Shown here: piece by piece, positions 35,412 to 45,625 of the stretch | How the letters are laid out: every line of letters begins with the position of its first letter | Numbering within the stretch: the first letter of the stretch is position 1 | NCBI RefSeq assembly: GCF_021404465.1 | Contig: NZ_JABFTT010000017.1 | Span: 34,496 to 98,495, forward strand | Direction of reading: 5' to 3' | From: Billgrantia zhangzhouensis | Lineage (GTDB): Bacteria; Pseudomonadota; Gammaproteobacteria; Pseudomonadales; Halomonadaceae | DNA: 64,000 bases | The notes under the pieces: model-generated | What the model saw: only the letters and a program-made list of their open reading frames with translations | What the model was told of the DNA's origin: nothing | The model's database searches: none | Made by a program: the position numbers and the translations under genes

Positions 35412-36050
35412 TCAGGCCAGGTCCACCTTCTCCTTGTATTCGCAGAGATCCTCTATCACGCAGCTGCCGCAGCGCGGCCGGCGCGCTACGCAGGTATAGC
35501 GCCCGTGCAGGATCAGCCAATGGTGCGCATCGCGACGAAATTCCCTGGGTACGTGGCGCAGCAGTTTCTGTTCGACCTCGTTCACGTTCTTGCCGGGAGC
35601 CATGCGGGTGCGATTGGAGACGCGAAAGATATGAGTGTCCACGGCGATGGTGGGTTCGCCAAAGGCGGTATTGAGAATCACGTTGGCAGTCTTGCGCCCG
35701 ACCCCCGGTAATGCCTCGAGCGCCTCCCGGGTGCGCGGTACCTCGCCGCCGTGCTGGTCGACCAGCATACGGCAGGTCTTCATCAGGTTTTCGGCCTTGG
35801 TATTGTAGAGTCCGATGGTCTTGATGTGCTCCTTGAGAGGCTCGAGGCCTAGGTCGAGGATGGCCTGGGGGGTGTTGGCTACCGGGAACAGCCGCGCGGT
35901 GGCTTTGTTGACGCCGACATCGGTGGCCTGGGCGGAGAGCAGTACGGCGGTGAGTAGCTCGAACGGCGTGTTCCAGTCCAGCTCCGTCGTCGGCTCGGGG
36001 TTGTGCTCGCGTAGGCGAGCGAAGATTTCGTAGCGTTTTTCGGCATTCAT
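35412..36050 (-). CDS. nth: Endonuclease III
   Basis: Nth removes oxidised pyrimidines from DNA as a glycosylase/AP lyase. The 212-residue protein has the helix-hairpin-helix with catalytic lysine (EALPGVGRKTANVILN), the catalytic aspartate in AVDTHIFRVSNR, and a C-terminal [4Fe-4S] cluster motif C-x6-C-x2-C-x5-C (CVARRPRCGSCVIEDLC). The gene lies 25 bases after the RnfB-like gene on the same strand, the usual rnf-nth neighbourhood in gammaproteobacteria, here reduced to a single rnf gene. Confidence 0.96.
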   Translation of the reverse strand: MNAEKRYEIFARLREHNPEPTTELDWNTPFELLTAVLLSAQATDVGVNKATARLFPVANTPQAILDLGLEPLKEHIKTIGLYNTKAENLMKTCRMLVDQHGGEVPRTREALEALPGVGRKTANVILNTAFGEPTIAVDTHIFRVSNRTRMAPGKNVNEVEQKLLRHVPREFRRDAHHWLILHGRYTCVARRPRCGSCVIEDLCEYKEKVDLA

Positions 36051-36075
36051 GGGTCTATTGGGCTCAACGGTCGAG

Positions 36076-36861
36076 TCATGGCGACGGGTTCGAAGTCAGG
36101 GCGGCACGGGCTTCTTCGAGCAGGGCGGTGGCACGTTCCAACTGGGCTTCGGCCAGGCGGCAAGCTTCCTGGTCATTGCGACGCTGGGCGCTCTCGAATT
36201 GCATGCGTGCCCTGCGTACTGCCTGCTCGGCCGCTTTCACCGCCATGTGCCACTGACGCTGAGGCGGTGTCGGGCCAGGACCGCCACGCGAGCCGCGCGT
36301 ACCTTGCCGGATCAGACGACGCTGCCGCTCCAGGCGCTTTTCCCGCTCCAAGCGAGCCAGCCGCTGTTGGCGCGCCTGGTGGCGCCGGCGTCCCAGCCGG
36401 GCCCGGCGTGCCAGATAGGCGTGGCGTTCGGCTGCATCGGTGGCGGCCTGCCAATCGGGGTGGGGCACGAGATCGATGCAGTCGACCGGGCAGGGTGCCA
36501 CGCACAGCTCACAACCGGTGCACTCGGCGGCGATCACGGTATGCATGCGTTTGCTGGCCCCAAGAATGGCATCCACCGGGCACGCCTGAATGCATTTGGT
36601 GCAGCCGATGCACTCTGCTTCGCGTATGATCGCCGCCAAAGGCATCTGGGCCGGTTGCTCGAGCGGCAGGGATGGTTCTCCGGTCAGCTCGGAAAGGCGC
36701 GCGATGGTCTCCTCGCCACCAGGAGGGCAGCGATTGATCGGTTCGCCCTCGGCAATGGCCTCGGCGTAGGGTCGGCAGCCGGGGTGCCCGCACTTGCCGC
36801 ACTGAGTCTGTGGCAGCAGGGCATCGATGGCATCGATCAGTGTGCTGTGGCCCGTTGTCAC
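36076..36861 (-). CDS. RnfB-like ferredoxin without membrane anchor and with an Arg-rich C-terminal tail
   Basis: A 261-residue iron-sulfur protein resembling RnfB/RsxB. It begins directly at the Fe4S4 domain ([22 protein letters not shown]...NRCPPGG) and carries two ferredoxin-type clusters ([12 protein letters not shown] and [12 protein letters not shown]). The hydrophobic N-terminal anchor of true RnfB is missing. After residue ~150 there is a ~110-residue Arg/Gln/Ala-rich, probably coiled-coil tail. The GTG at 36861 has a CAGGAG ribosome-binding site; an in-frame ATG 108 bases further upstream gives a non-conserved lead. rnfA, C, D, G and E are not adjacent. The electron partner is unknown. 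Confidence 0.8.
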   Translation of the reverse strand: MTTGHSTLIDAIDALLPQTQCGKCGHPGCRPYAEAIAEGEPINRCPPGGEETIARLSELTGEPSLPLEQPAQMPLAAIIREAECIGCTKCIQACPVDAILGASKRMHTVIAAECTGCELCVAPCPVDCIDLVPHPDWQAATDAAERHAYLARRARLGRRRHQARQQRLARLEREKRLERQRRLIRQGTRGSRGGPGPTPPQRQWHMAVKAAEQAVRRARMQFESAQRRNDQEACRLAEAQLERATALLEEARAALTSNPSP

Positions 36862-36970
36862 ATCGTCTCCTGGGAGGGCACGGATTGGCCGTCGGCAAGC
36901 GGTTGGCGACCCGGCATTATACGCGCCCCCCGCTGCGTTACGAGTTGGCTTGTTGTAGCCATAAGACAAT

Positions 36971-36994
36971 GAAAAGCGCGACCTAAGCCGCGCT
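36971..36994 (-). terminator. Rho-independent terminator after metG
   Basis: On the - strand a 6-bp stem AGCGCG/CGCGCT (36989-36994 with 36975-36980) with an eight-base loop is followed by TTTTC, shortly after the metG stop at 37014. Confidence 0.65.
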
Positions 36995-37013
36995 ATAGTC
37001 CTTGCTGAAGCCT

Positions 37014-39056
37014 TTACCTGATGCGCTGGCCAGGTTCGGCGCCGGAGTCTGGGGAGAGCAGGTAGATGCCGTCGTCGTTGCCGGCAGCTAGCACCATGCC
37101 CTCGGATACGCCGAAGCGCATCTTGCGCGGCGCCAGGTTGGCAACCATCACGGTCAAGCGTCCTTCCAGAGCCTCCGGAGCGTAGGCGGAGCGAATGCCG
37201 GCAAACACGTTGCGCGTTTCGCCGCCCAGGTCCAGGGTCAGTTGCAGTAGCTTGTTGGCGCCCTCGACGTACTCGGCCTTGGCGATGCGGGCAATGCGCA
37301 GGTCGACCTTGGCGAAGTCGTCGAAGGAGATACGTTCTTCGATGGGATCGTCGGCAAGCGGCCCCTTAGCCGCTTCCTTGAGCTTCCGTTCTTCCACCAG
37401 ATCCTCCTTCGATGCCTCGATCATGGCATCGATCTTGTCCCGCTCGACGCGGGTCATCAAGGGCTTGAACTTGGCGATTTCGTGGCCTAGCAGCGCGTCC
37501 TGGCGGCTCTCCCAGGCGAGCGATTCCAACTGCAGGAACTGACGCGCCTGCTCGGCCATGGCCGGTACCACCGGAGCCAGATAGACCATCAGCTGGCGGA
37601 ACAGGTTGATACCCACCGAGCAGATTTCCAGTACCTCCTGCTCGCGTCCTTCCTGTTTGGCCAGTGCCCAGGGTTCCTTGTCGGCAATGTAGGTATTGGC
37701 CTCATCGGCCAGTTCCATGATCTTGCGCACGGCGCGACCGAACTCGCGCGCCTCGAAGTCCTCGGCAATGGCGTCGCCGGCGGCGATGAAGCGCGCCACC
37801 AGTTCCGGCTCGACGCAATGGGTCGAGAGCCTACCGTCGCCCAGCTTCTTGACGAAGCCGGCGCAGCGACTGGCGATGTTGACCACCTTGCCGACCAGGT
37901 CAGCGTTTACCCGGGCGGCGAAGTCTTCCAGATTGAGATCCAGATCGTCGACCCGTGAGGTGAGTTTGGCGGCGAAGTAGTAGCGTAGATATTCCGGGTT
38001 GAGGAATTCCGCATAGGTGGCGGCCTTGATGAAGGTGCCACGTGACTTCGACATCTTGGCTCCGTTTACCGTGACGAAGCCGTGGCAGTTCACTGCCGTG
38101 GGGGTGCGGAAATCGGCGCCATGCAGCATGGCGGGCCAGAACAGGGCGTGGAAATAGACGATGTCCTTGCCGATGAAGTGATAGACCTCGGCCTCGGAGT
38201 CCTTTCTCCAGTAGGCGTCGAAGTCGATGCCGGTACGTTCACAGAGGTTCTTGAAGCTCGCCAGGTACCCGATCGGTGCATCGAGCCAGACATAGAAGTA
38301 CTTGCCCGGTGCATCGGGAATCTCGAAGCCGAAGTAGGGGGCATCGCGGGAGATGTCCCACTCGTTGAGCCCCGATTCGAACCACTCCTGCAGCTTGTTA
38401 CCGATCTGGGACTGCACGTGGCCGCCACGGGTCCACTGTTTCAGGAAGTCGGTAAAGTCCGGCAGCTTGAAGAAATAGTGCGTGGAGCTGCGCACTTCCG
38501 GAGTGGCACCCGAGATCGCCGATACGGGGTCGATCAACTCCGCCGGCGTGTAGGTGGCACCGCAGGCCTCGCAGTTGTCGCCATACTGGTCGGGAGTCTT
38601 GCACTTGGGGCAGGTGCCCTTGATGAAGCGGTCAGCCAGGAACAACCCTTTCACCGGATCGTACATCTGCTCGATGTCGCGGGTGGCAATGTGGCCAGCG
38701 TCGCGCAAGCGAGTGTAGATGAGTTCACTGTAGTAGCGGTTCTCTTCGGAATGTGTCGAGTGATAGTTGTCGAAGGCGACCCCGAAGGTGGCGAAATCCG
38801 CCTGGTGCTCCTTCGAGACACGCTCGATCAGTGCCTCGGAGCTGATGCCTTCCTGCTCGGCGCGCAGCATGATCGCGGTGCCGTGGGCGTCGTCGGCACA
38901 TACGTAATGGCACTCGTGGCCGCGGCTCTTCTGGAAACGCACCCAGATGTCGGTCTGGATGTACTCCAGCAGATGGCCAAGGTGGATCGAGCCGTTGGCG
39001 TAGGGCAGGGCGCTGGTGACCAGGATCTTGCGCGGGGCGCTGGTGGAGTTCGACAT
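37014..39056 (-). CDS. metG: Methionyl-tRNA synthetase
   Basis: MetG charges initiator and elongator tRNA-Met. The 680-residue protein has the class I signatures [15 protein letters not shown] (HIGH-type) and [10 protein letters not shown] (KMSKS), the zinc-binding [21 protein letters not shown] knuckle, and a C-terminal tRNA-binding EMAP/Trbp111-like domain (about 575-680; [11 protein letters not shown]...). The length is that of the long dimeric form. It is divergent from the small lipoprotein gene at 39290. Confidence 0.97.
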   Translation of the reverse strand: MSNSTSAPRKILVTSALPYANGSIHLGHLLEYIQTDIWVRFQKSRGHECHYVCADDAHGTAIMLRAEQEGISSEALIERVSKEHQADFATFGVAFDNYHSTHSEENRYYSELIYTRLRDAGHIATRDIEQMYDPVKGLFLADRFIKGTCPKCKTPDQYGDNCEACGATYTPAELIDPVSAISGATPEVRSSTHYFFKLPDFTDFLKQWTRGGHVQSQIGNKLQEWFESGLNEWDISRDAPYFGFEIPDAPGKYFYVWLDAPIGYLASFKNLCERTGIDFDAYWRKDSEAEVYHFIGKDIVYFHALFWPAMLHGADFRTPTAVNCHGFVTVNGAKMSKSRGTFIKAATYAEFLNPEYLRYYFAAKLTSRVDDLDLNLEDFAARVNADLVGKVVNIASRCAGFVKKLGDGRLSTHCVEPELVARFIAAGDAIAEDFEAREFGRAVRKIMELADEANTYIADKEPWALAKQEGREQEVLEICSVGINLFRQLMVYLAPVVPAMAEQARQFLQLESLAWESRQDALLGHEIAKFKPLMTRVERDKIDAMIEASKEDLVEERKLKEAAKGPLADDPIEERISFDDFAKVDLRIARIAKAEYVEGANKLLQLTLDLGGETRNVFAGIRSAYAPEALEGRLTVMVANLAPRKMRFGVSEGMVLAAGNDDGIYLLSPDSGAEPGQRIR

Positions 39057-39289
39057 ATCGGCTCTGGAATTCCCAAGAAAAACAGACTCTCGATTGTATC
39101 CGTCTTCCCCGCTCGCTGCATCTGCCGTGGGGGGAAGGTTGGCACCTTGTAGGGAGGTTGGGGTAAGATGAGGTCATCCGCTGACGATTGGTCAAAGGGA
39201 TGGACCGTCGCGGCAGGACTCAACGCAAAGCCCGTTACGCATCATCCGAAAAACGAACGAATGACTGAAACTTTCGTGAGGATGATACG

Positions 39290-39559
39290 ATGAAACTGCG
39301 ACTCACTCTGCCCCTGCTACTCATCTCCGCGCTGCTGGTAGGTTGTGGCGCCAATGCCGTCGCTCCGCGTTATAGTAGCGAGAACCCCGATATCATGCGG
39401 ATCGGCAACGATCGTCCCGCCGATCCGGAGCGCAGCGTCGAGGACCTTGGCTCCTACTGTGTCGAGGTGACGGAAACCTGGAATTCGCACGGTAGCACGC
39501 CCGATGGCCAGACCCTGTGGGCCAAGGACACCAGTCGTGCCGTGGTACCCTGTGACTGA
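39290..39559 (+). CDS. Small predicted lipoprotein
   Basis: An 89-residue protein with a signal peptide ending in a lipobox LLVGC, so the mature protein is a ~70-residue lipoprotein starting at Cys19. Two cysteines (YCVEV and the near-terminal PCD) could form a disulfide. I do not recognise the family. It stands alone between metG (divergent, across a 233-base gap) and the hydrolase gene; a hairpin at 39617-39644 follows. Confidence 0.7.
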   Translation: MKLRLTLPLLLISALLVGCGANAVAPRYSSENPDIMRIGNDRPADPERSVEDLGSYCVEVTETWNSHGSTPDGQTLWAKDTSRAVVPCD

Positions 39560-39616
39560 ATACCCGACACCGATGTGCCGTGCTGGCCGAGCGACCGGCG
39601 GCACGGCGGAAGACCG

Positions 39617-39644
39617 ACCGGCCCATGCCTCGGCATGGGCCGGT
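39617..39644 (+). terminator. Hairpin terminator candidate after the small lipoprotein gene
   Basis: A 13-bp perfect inverted repeat ACCGGCCCATGCC/GGCATGGGCCGGT (39617-39629 with 39632-39644) begins 57 bases after the stop. The loop is tight and no T-tract follows, so termination is plausible but not certain. Confidence 0.5.
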
Positions 39645-39731
39645 TCGTCAAGGGCGCCTGGCAACACCTGGCTTGGCGACTAGACTGGAGGAGACAACGC
39701 CAAGGAACCTGCCGCTGTCAGGAGGTATGCC

Positions 39732-40967
39732 ATGGAACACAAAGGCGCCACTTCCCCTTCCCGCATGTTGCTCCATCCCCTCGGTTCGGCCTCGACCGCT
39801 CGCTATCTATCTTGTCGGTCTGCTACCGCTGCGCAAACGGGTAGTTTGGCATTGCTGCTGGCAGCGCTGTCCGTGCAGATCGGCATTGGCCTGGCGCAAG
39901 CGCAGGAGCCCGAATCGAAACGCTTGATGGGTATCGAAGCGGAAGGCGAGACCGAGGAGAGCGGACTGGAGCATCCCAGCGAGCACTTGGTCGTGACCGA
40001 CTTTCCCGGTGAACTCATTGATGCCGATCTGGAGGCGTGGCAGGAGCATGTACCCGAGGTCGAAGAGATCGAGATCGACTCTTCCGCCGACGATGCCGAG
40101 CAGCCAGCGCTGTTCCATGCGCCGGATAGCGATGAAGAGCGTCCTTTGCTGCTGGTGCTGCACAGTTGGAGTACCGATTACCGGCAGAACATCGACATTC
40201 CCCTCGCGCAGTTTGCCGTCGCCAACGACTGGGTCTTCATGCACCCCGACTTTCGTGGCGCCAACGATGGCCGGCCCGAGTCGATGGCTTCGGATCCGGT
40301 CATCTCGGACATGGAGGACGCACTGGAATATGCCCGCGAGCATGCCAATGTCGATGAATCCCGCATCTATCTGCTGGGCTACTCGGGTGGTGCCATGAAC
40401 TCGGGTGGTGCCATGAATGCGCTGCACCTGGCCAGCCGTCATCCCGATACGTTCGCCGGGGTGGCCGCCTGGGTGCCGGTCTACGATCTCGTCAGCTGGC
40501 ATGAGTGGAACGACGAGCGCGGAGAGGATTACGCCGAAGAGATAGCGGGCGCCTGTGGTGGCGTGCCGGAGGAGGGTAGCGAAGCCCATGACGAATGCAT
40601 GCAGCGTAGCCCCAGGGCGCACGTGCCCGATGCGGCCGGCGAGATCCGTGTGCTCATCGCTCACGGCATCGACGACGAGACCGTGCCGGTCGATCAGGCG
40701 CTGCATGCCTACAACGATCTGGTTGCGGAGGACGCGCGCATCTCCCGGGAGCAGATCGAGGCGATCACGGCGCACGGTGAAATACCCGAGGCGCTGCTCG
40801 AGTCGTCGCTGCACGAGCAGCGCGATTACCCGTTCTTCGACGAAGCCGAGGCACCGGTCCTGCTGCATCTGCAGTCGGGTCTGGCCGAGCTGGCACTGTT
40901 CGATGGTGAACACGACATGCTCTATCGGCCCGGCCTCGAATGGCTTGCCCTGCAAGAACGCGATTGA
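39732..40967 (+). CDS. Secreted alpha/beta hydrolase with duplicated nucleophile elbow
   Basis: A 411-residue predicted exported hydrolase of the esterase/prolyl-oligopeptidase-like type. A GGAGG ribosome-binding site supports the ATG at 39732. The signal-peptide core (LALLLAALSVQIGIGLAQA) begins only at about residue 39, after an unusually long n-region. The hydrolase core starts near residue 135 (PLLLVLHSWSTDYRQN). The nucleophile elbow reads GYS218GGAMN and is immediately repeated as S224GGAMN because of an 18-bp tandem duplication (40383-40400 and 40401-40418, 17 of 18 identical). Later blocks fit an acid Asp (IDDETVP) and His (FDGEHDMLY). Substrate unknown. Confidence 0.78.
   Translation: MEHKGATSPSRMLLHPLGSASTARYLSCRSATAAQTGSLALLLAALSVQIGIGLAQAQEPESKRLMGIEAEGETEESGLEHPSEHLVVTDFPGELIDADLEAWQEHVPEVEEIEIDSSADDAEQPALFHAPDSDEERPLLLVLHSWSTDYRQNIDIPLAQFAVANDWVFMHPDFRGANDGRPESMASDPVISDMEDALEYAREHANVDESRIYLLGYSGGAMNSGGAMNALHLASRHPDTFAGVAAWVPVYDLVSWHEWNDERGEDYAEEIAGACGGVPEEGSEAHDECMQRSPRAHVPDAAGEIRVLIAHGIDDETVPVDQALHAYNDLVAEDARISREQIEAITAHGEIPEALLESSLHEQRDYPFFDEAEAPVLLHLQSGLAELALFDGEHDMLYRPGLEWLALQERD
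40383..40418 (+). repeat. 18-bp in-frame tandem duplication in the hydrolase gene
   Basis: Two adjacent copies of an 18-base unit (tcgggtggtgccatgaac and the same ending in t) encode SGGAMN twice, at the predicted catalytic serine. Confidence 0.95.
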
Positions 40968-41000
40968 GGAAATCCACCGTTTGGCAAGGATGAATCTTCG

Positions 41001-41858
41001 ATGTCGTTACGTTATTTCACCCGACGCCCACGCTTAGTGGGCGTCATGTTGTCGGCGACTTTCATGGCCAGCGGCACGCTGGCCGCCAGTGCGCAACCCA
41101 GCGCCTCGGCGGCGCCCACCACGCCGGCGGACTGGTCGGAGGTCGGCGAGCCACTGGCCGGCCCGCCGCGCGTGATTGGCCCATACGATGGAGGCTGTAT
41201 CGCTGGTGCGGTACGACTGCCCGAAGAAGGCATCGGTTACCAGGCGGTGGATCTCGAACGCAACCGCCACTATGGACACCCCTCGCTCATCGATTACGTC
41301 GAGCGCTTGGGCGAGCGCGTCAATCGGGCCGGCTTCGGCCCGATCCTGGTGGGTGACATGGCCCAGCCGCGCGGTGGGCCGATGCCGTATGGCCATGTCA
41401 GCCATCAGACCGGACTCGATGCCGACGTCTGGTTTCGCCTCGACCTCCCGTTTCTCGAACGTAGCGAGCGCGAGGCGCTCGAGCAGCCAATTCTGGTCGA
41501 TCCGCGCACCCAGCGACTGGATGAGCGTTGGACGGATCGGCATGCTGAACTCATTCGCTTGGCGGCCGACGACCCGCGGGTAACACGAATTTTCGTCGAC
41601 TCCGCCGTGAAGCGTGATCTGTGCGAACGGGAGTGGGACGACCGCACCTGGTTGCGTGTGATTCGCCCCTGGCATTCTCACGACGAGCACTTGCATGTAC
41701 GCCTGCGCTGCCCGCCGGGTCAGGCGGAGTGCGTCAACCAGCCTCCGCCGCCGCCCGGCGATGGCTGTCAGGCACTGGCGCCGACGCCTCGTCCCGAGAG
41801 CTACCCACTGCCGAGCCGTACCCTGCCGCCAGCCTGCCGGGCAGTGCTGAACCCATAG
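41001..41858 (+). CDS. mepA: Penicillin-insensitive murein endopeptidase MepA
   Basis: MepA is a periplasmic LAS-type zinc endopeptidase that cleaves peptidoglycan cross-links. The 285-residue protein has a signal peptide (about 1-32), the metal-binding segments GHVSHQTGLDADVWFRLD and HDEHLHVRLRCP, and the six-cysteine pattern of the family (GGCIAGAV, RDLCERE, RLRCPPGQAECV, GDGCQ, PPACRAV). It follows the hydrolase gene by 33 bases, possibly as one unit. Confidence 0.93.
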   Translation: MSLRYFTRRPRLVGVMLSATFMASGTLAASAQPSASAAPTTPADWSEVGEPLAGPPRVIGPYDGGCIAGAVRLPEEGIGYQAVDLERNRHYGHPSLIDYVERLGERVNRAGFGPILVGDMAQPRGGPMPYGHVSHQTGLDADVWFRLDLPFLERSEREALEQPILVDPRTQRLDERWTDRHAELIRLAADDPRVTRIFVDSAVKRDLCEREWDDRTWLRVIRPWHSHDEHLHVRLRCPPGQAECVNQPPPPPGDGCQALAPTPRPESYPLPSRTLPPACRAVLNP

Positions 41859-41969
41859 GCTAAAACCCGCGTAAACGCTTCCCATGCGTCGCAAGGCATG
41901 GACGACAGCGACAGTCTCGATCCCGCCAGGTAACATATCAGCCGGTCCGGCAGGTTGAGAGAGACGGCG

Positions 41970-44342
41970 GTGGAAGAGCAGGGGTTCGTGCTGACACGGC
42001 ACTGGCGGGACACCCCCGCGGGTTGTGAGGTGGCGTTCTGGCTGGCGACCGAAGGAGGACCACGCTACCTGCGCCTGCCACCGCAGCCAGTGGTGGCTTT
42101 TCTCCCCGCCGAGCAGCGCCGACGCGCACAGCGTATCCTGCAGGGCGAGATGGGTGTTGAACTCAAACCCCTGGCCTTGCGCGATTTCCGTCAGCGGCCG
42201 GTAGTGGGGCTCTATTGCACGCAATATCGCCGGTTGCAGCAGCTGGCTCGGCGCCTCGATGAGGCCGGTATCGAGGTACTCGAGGCAGACGTACGTCCGC
42301 CGGAGCGCTACCTCATGGAACGCTTCATTACCGCGCCAGTGTCGTTTACCGGACGGCAAGCCGATGATGGTTCCCTGCATGATGCTCAGCTCCGCCCTAA
42401 GGAGGGGTATCGCCCCCGGCTCAGGCTGGCCTCGCTGGATATCGAGACCAGTGCGCAGGGCGATCTCTACTCCATTGCGATTGCGTGTGGCGAGCAACGC
42501 CAGGTGTTCATGCTGGGCTCGCCGGCCGGTGAGGATGGCGAGGCCGAGGGCTCGCCCGATTTCGCGCTCGAATACTGTGACAGTCGGCGTGCGCTGCTGG
42601 AACGGCTCAACGCCTGGTTCGCCCGGCACGATCCCGATGCGATCATCGGCTGGAACCTGGTGCAGTTCGACCTGCGCCTGTTGCAGCGTCATGCCGAGCA
42701 GTTGGAAATGCCTTTGCGCCTGGGGCGGGGTGGCGAGCCGCTAGGGTGGCGTGTTCATGGCAGCAATCCCAACCATTTCTTTGCCTCGGCGGCGGGGCGG
42801 TTGATCATCGACGGTATCGAAGCCTTGCGCCAGGCCACCTGGCGCTTTGCCTCGTTCAGTCTCGAGCACGTCGCCCAGGAGCTGCTGGGCGAGGGCAAGG
42901 CCATCGACAACCCCTACCAGCGCATGGATGAGATCGAGCGCATGTTCGCCGAGGACAAGCCGGCCCTGGCACGCTACAACCTCAAGGATTGTGAACTGGT
43001 CACACGGATCTTCGTCAAGACCGAGCTCATCGATTTCCTACTCGAGCGTGCCAGCGTCACCGGGCTGCCGGCTGACCGCAGCGGTGGTTCGGTCGCGGCC
43101 TTCTCGCACCTCTATCTGCCGCGCATGCACCGGCTGGGGTTCGTGGCGCCGAGCCTTGCGCAAGGGCGCGGCGGAGAGGACAGCCCGGGCGGCTTCGTCA
43201 TGGATTCCCGGCCGGGACTCTACGACTCGGTGCTGGTGCTCGATTTCAAGAGTCTCTATCCCTCCATCATCCGCACCTTCCTGGTCGATCCGGTCGGTCT
43301 GGTGGTGGGCCTGAGCGAGCCCGAGGTGCAGGCGGTCCCGGGCTTTCGCGGCGCACGCTTCTCGCGTACCCGACACGCGCTACCCGACATGGTGGAGCGG
43401 GTATGGCAGGGGCGAGAAGCCGCCAAGCGCGAGGGCAATGGACCACTCTCCCAGGCGCTCAAGATCATCATGAACTCGTTCTACGGCGTTCTCGGCTCGC
43501 GTGGCTGCCGCTTTTTCGACCCGCGCCTGGCCTCGTCGATCACGCTGCGCGGTCATGAAATCATGCGGCGCACCCGTGAGCTGATCGAGGCCGAAGGCTT
43601 TACCGTGATCTATGGCGATACCGATTCCACCTTCGTCTGGCTGGGGAGCGCCCATGAGGAGGATGAAGCCCATGCCATCGGTCGGCACCTGGCGGAGCGG
43701 GTCAACCGCTGGTGGGCACAACACCTCGACAGTAAACTTGGTCTGACGAGCGCACTGGAACTGCAGTTCGAAACCCATTTTCGGCGCTTCCTGATGCCGA
43801 CCATCCGCGGGACCGAGGAGGGCAGCAAGAAGCGCTACGCGGGACTGGTTCGCAACGAGAGGGGCGTTGAGCATGTCGTGTTCAAGGGACTGGAGACGGT
43901 GCGTGCCGACTGGTCGCCGCTGGCCAAGACCTTTCAGCAGGAGCTCTATCGCCGCATCTTCGTCGGCGAGGCCTACCGGGACTATGTGCGCGACTACGTC
44001 AGTCGGACCCTGGCCGGCGAATTCGACGAGCAACTGGTCTACCACAAGCGGCTGCGTCGTCGGCTCGACGAGTACCGCCGCAACGTACCGCCCCACGTAC
44101 GCGCCGCCCGCCTGGCCGACGAACTCAACGACCGGCTGGGACGCCCTCGGCAGTACCAGCATGGCGGCTGGATTCGCTATGTCATCACCGTGGCCGGACC
44201 CGAGCCGCTCGAGGCACGCCGCTCCACCATCGACTACCAACACTATCTTTCGCGGCAGCTACAGCCGGTCGCCGATGCCATCCTGCCTTTCCTGGGGGAT
44301 GATTTCGCCAGCTTGGTCGACAAGCAGCTTGGCCTGTTCTGA
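41970..44342 (+). CDS. polB: DNA polymerase II
   Basis: A family B DNA polymerase of 790 residues, close to E. coli Pol II (783). The exonuclease domain has ExoI SLDIETS, Exo[14 protein letters not shown] and Exo[13 protein letters not shown]; the polymerase motifs are [13 protein letters not shown] (A), [15 protein letters not shown] (B) and [10 protein letters not shown] (C). The N terminus [15 protein letters not shown] aligns with E. coli [15 protein letters not shown], which favours the GTG at 41970 over an in-frame TTG at 41955. E. coli polB is SOS-induced; I do not see a clear CTGT-N8-ACAG LexA box in the 111 bases upstream. Confidence 0.95.
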   Translation: MEEQGFVLTRHWRDTPAGCEVAFWLATEGGPRYLRLPPQPVVAFLPAEQRRRAQRILQGEMGVELKPLALRDFRQRPVVGLYCTQYRRLQQLARRLDEAGIEVLEADVRPPERYLMERFITAPVSFTGRQADDGSLHDAQLRPKEGYRPRLRLASLDIETSAQGDLYSIAIACGEQRQVFMLGSPAGEDGEAEGSPDFALEYCDSRRALLERLNAWFARHDPDAIIGWNLVQFDLRLLQRHAEQLEMPLRLGRGGEPLGWRVHGSNPNHFFASAAGRLIIDGIEALRQATWRFASFSLEHVAQELLGEGKAIDNPYQRMDEIERMFAEDKPALARYNLKDCELVTRIFVKTELIDFLLERASVTGLPADRSGGSVAAFSHLYLPRMHRLGFVAPSLAQGRGGEDSPGGFVMDSRPGLYDSVLVLDFKSLYPSIIRTFLVDPVGLVVGLSEPEVQAVPGFRGARFSRTRHALPDMVERVWQGREAAKREGNGPLSQALKIIMNSFYGVLGSRGCRFFDPRLASSITLRGHEIMRRTRELIEAEGFTVIYGDTDSTFVWLGSAHEEDEAHAIGRHLAERVNRWWAQHLDSKLGLTSALELQFETHFRRFLMPTIRGTEEGSKKRYAGLVRNERGVEHVVFKGLETVRADWSPLAKTFQQELYRRIFVGEAYRDYVRDYVSRTLAGEFDEQLVYHKRLRRRLDEYRRNVPPHVRAARLADELNDRLGRPRQYQHGGWIRYVITVAGPEPLEARRSTIDYQHYLSRQLQPVADAILPFLGDDFASLVDKQLGLF

Positions 44343-44555
44343 GCAAGGCATCCCGCACCGGCACGCGGCGCAGCAGTCGGTATCACGGAGGCATCCTTAT
44401 TCCCTTCGACAAACACCATGTTTCAAACGTATGCTTTAATTGCTGGCGGATACGGCTTACCTACGCCGGTGTATGGTCTATGGTTAGTCGTTCAGGCAGT
44501 CTTTGCATGGATCTCTGCCTCTACATGGTGAGCGGGTTCACAGGGAGGTTGGTCG

Positions 44556-45611
44556 ATGAAGCGAGCTGTGATGCTCATAACGCTTCTCATCCTGACTCTG
44601 GCCGGTTGCGACCGGCAGCAAGTCGATGAGGAAGAGTCTGCTGTGCGGGTGGTAAAGCTCGTCGAGGTGGGCGAGCACAGTCTCGTGCCGAGCCGACGCT
44701 TCGTCGGTCGCGTGGAGGCCGTACGTACGGTCGACTTGTCATTTCGCGTGGGCGGGCAATTGACCGAGATGCCGCCGCGTCAGGGGGAAGTGATCGAGCA
44801 GGGCGAAACGGTTTCCCGGCTGGATCCGGCCGATTACGAGCTGGCCGTGCGGCGCGCCGAAGCTGAATATCAGCTGGCGAGGCGCGAGATGGAGCGTACC
44901 CGGCACCTGCTCGACAACAACTCCATTTCCCAGTCGGCATTCGACGAGGTGCGCACCCGCTACGAGCTTGCCGAAGTTCAACGCGACAGCGCCCGGCAGG
45001 ATCTCTCCTATACCACCATCGAGGCACCCTTCGATGCGCTGGTGACACGGCGGCTGATCGAGAACCATAGCAACGTGCAGCCCAATACGGCCATCGTGCG
45101 TGTACAGGACGTGACCGAGTTGCGGGTCAAGATCAACGTGCCCGAAACCCTGGTGCGCCATGTCAGCGACCCCGAGCGCTTCCAGGTCGAGGCCGAACTG
45201 CTCGCCGTGCCCGGCGAGCGCTTTCCGCTCGAGTACCGCGAACACGTCACCGAACCCGATGTGGTGGCGCAGACCTACGAGGTGGATTTCGCCATCACCG
45301 AGCCCGCCGAGGTCGGGGCGTTGCCGGGCATGACGGTGTCAGTGGCCGTCTCGCTGATCGATGCCATCGACCATGGGGCGCTGAGTATCCCGCTCACGGC
45401 GCTCGACAAGGACAGCGAAGGCGGCTTTCGGGTTTGGGTGTACCATGCCGACGACCAGCGGGTAGCGCAGCGCAGCGTACTGATCGGTGAGATACAGGGC
45501 GAGTCGGTGCCGGTTTTGGCTGGCCTGCAAGCGGGGGAGAGCATCGTCGCCGCCGGCGCGCATCTGCTGCATGAGAATGCGCGGGTGCGTCCCATGGAAG
45601 CGACTCTTTAG
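44556..45611 (+). CDS. RND efflux periplasmic adaptor lipoprotein
   Basis: A 351-residue membrane-fusion protein for the pump encoded next. The signal peptide ends in the lipobox LTLAGC, so it is probably anchored in the inner membrane by lipid. The hairpin/lipoyl region spans about 45-185 (VDLSFRVGGQLTEMPPRQGEVIEQGETVSRLDP; helical hairpin ~90-135; YTTIEAPFDALVTRR), followed by beta-barrel and membrane-proximal domains. The RND permease starts 14 bases after its end. No outer-membrane factor lies in this operon, so a shared TolC-like protein is likely needed. A 213-base gap precedes it; no regulator gene is adjacent. Confidence 0.92.
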   Translation: MKRAVMLITLLILTLAGCDRQQVDEEESAVRVVKLVEVGEHSLVPSRRFVGRVEAVRTVDLSFRVGGQLTEMPPRQGEVIEQGETVSRLDPADYELAVRRAEAEYQLARREMERTRHLLDNNSISQSAFDEVRTRYELAEVQRDSARQDLSYTTIEAPFDALVTRRLIENHSNVQPNTAIVRVQDVTELRVKINVPETLVRHVSDPERFQVEAELLAVPGERFPLEYREHVTEPDVVAQTYEVDFAITEPAEVGALPGMTVSVAVSLIDAIDHGALSIPLTALDKDSEGGFRVWVYHADDQRVAQRSVLIGEIQGESVPVLAGLQAGESIVAAGAHLLHENARVRPMEATL

Positions 45612-45625
45612 CCCGGGAGCAGGAT

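Noticed and set aside
38082..39152. A 356-codon open frame opposite metG
   Set aside because: It is a shadow of metG caused by codon bias, and the real gene has all catalytic motifs.
41034..42692. A 552-codon open frame on the - strand opposite mepA and polB
   Set aside because: It covers two well-identified genes on the other strand and shows no protein-like pattern.
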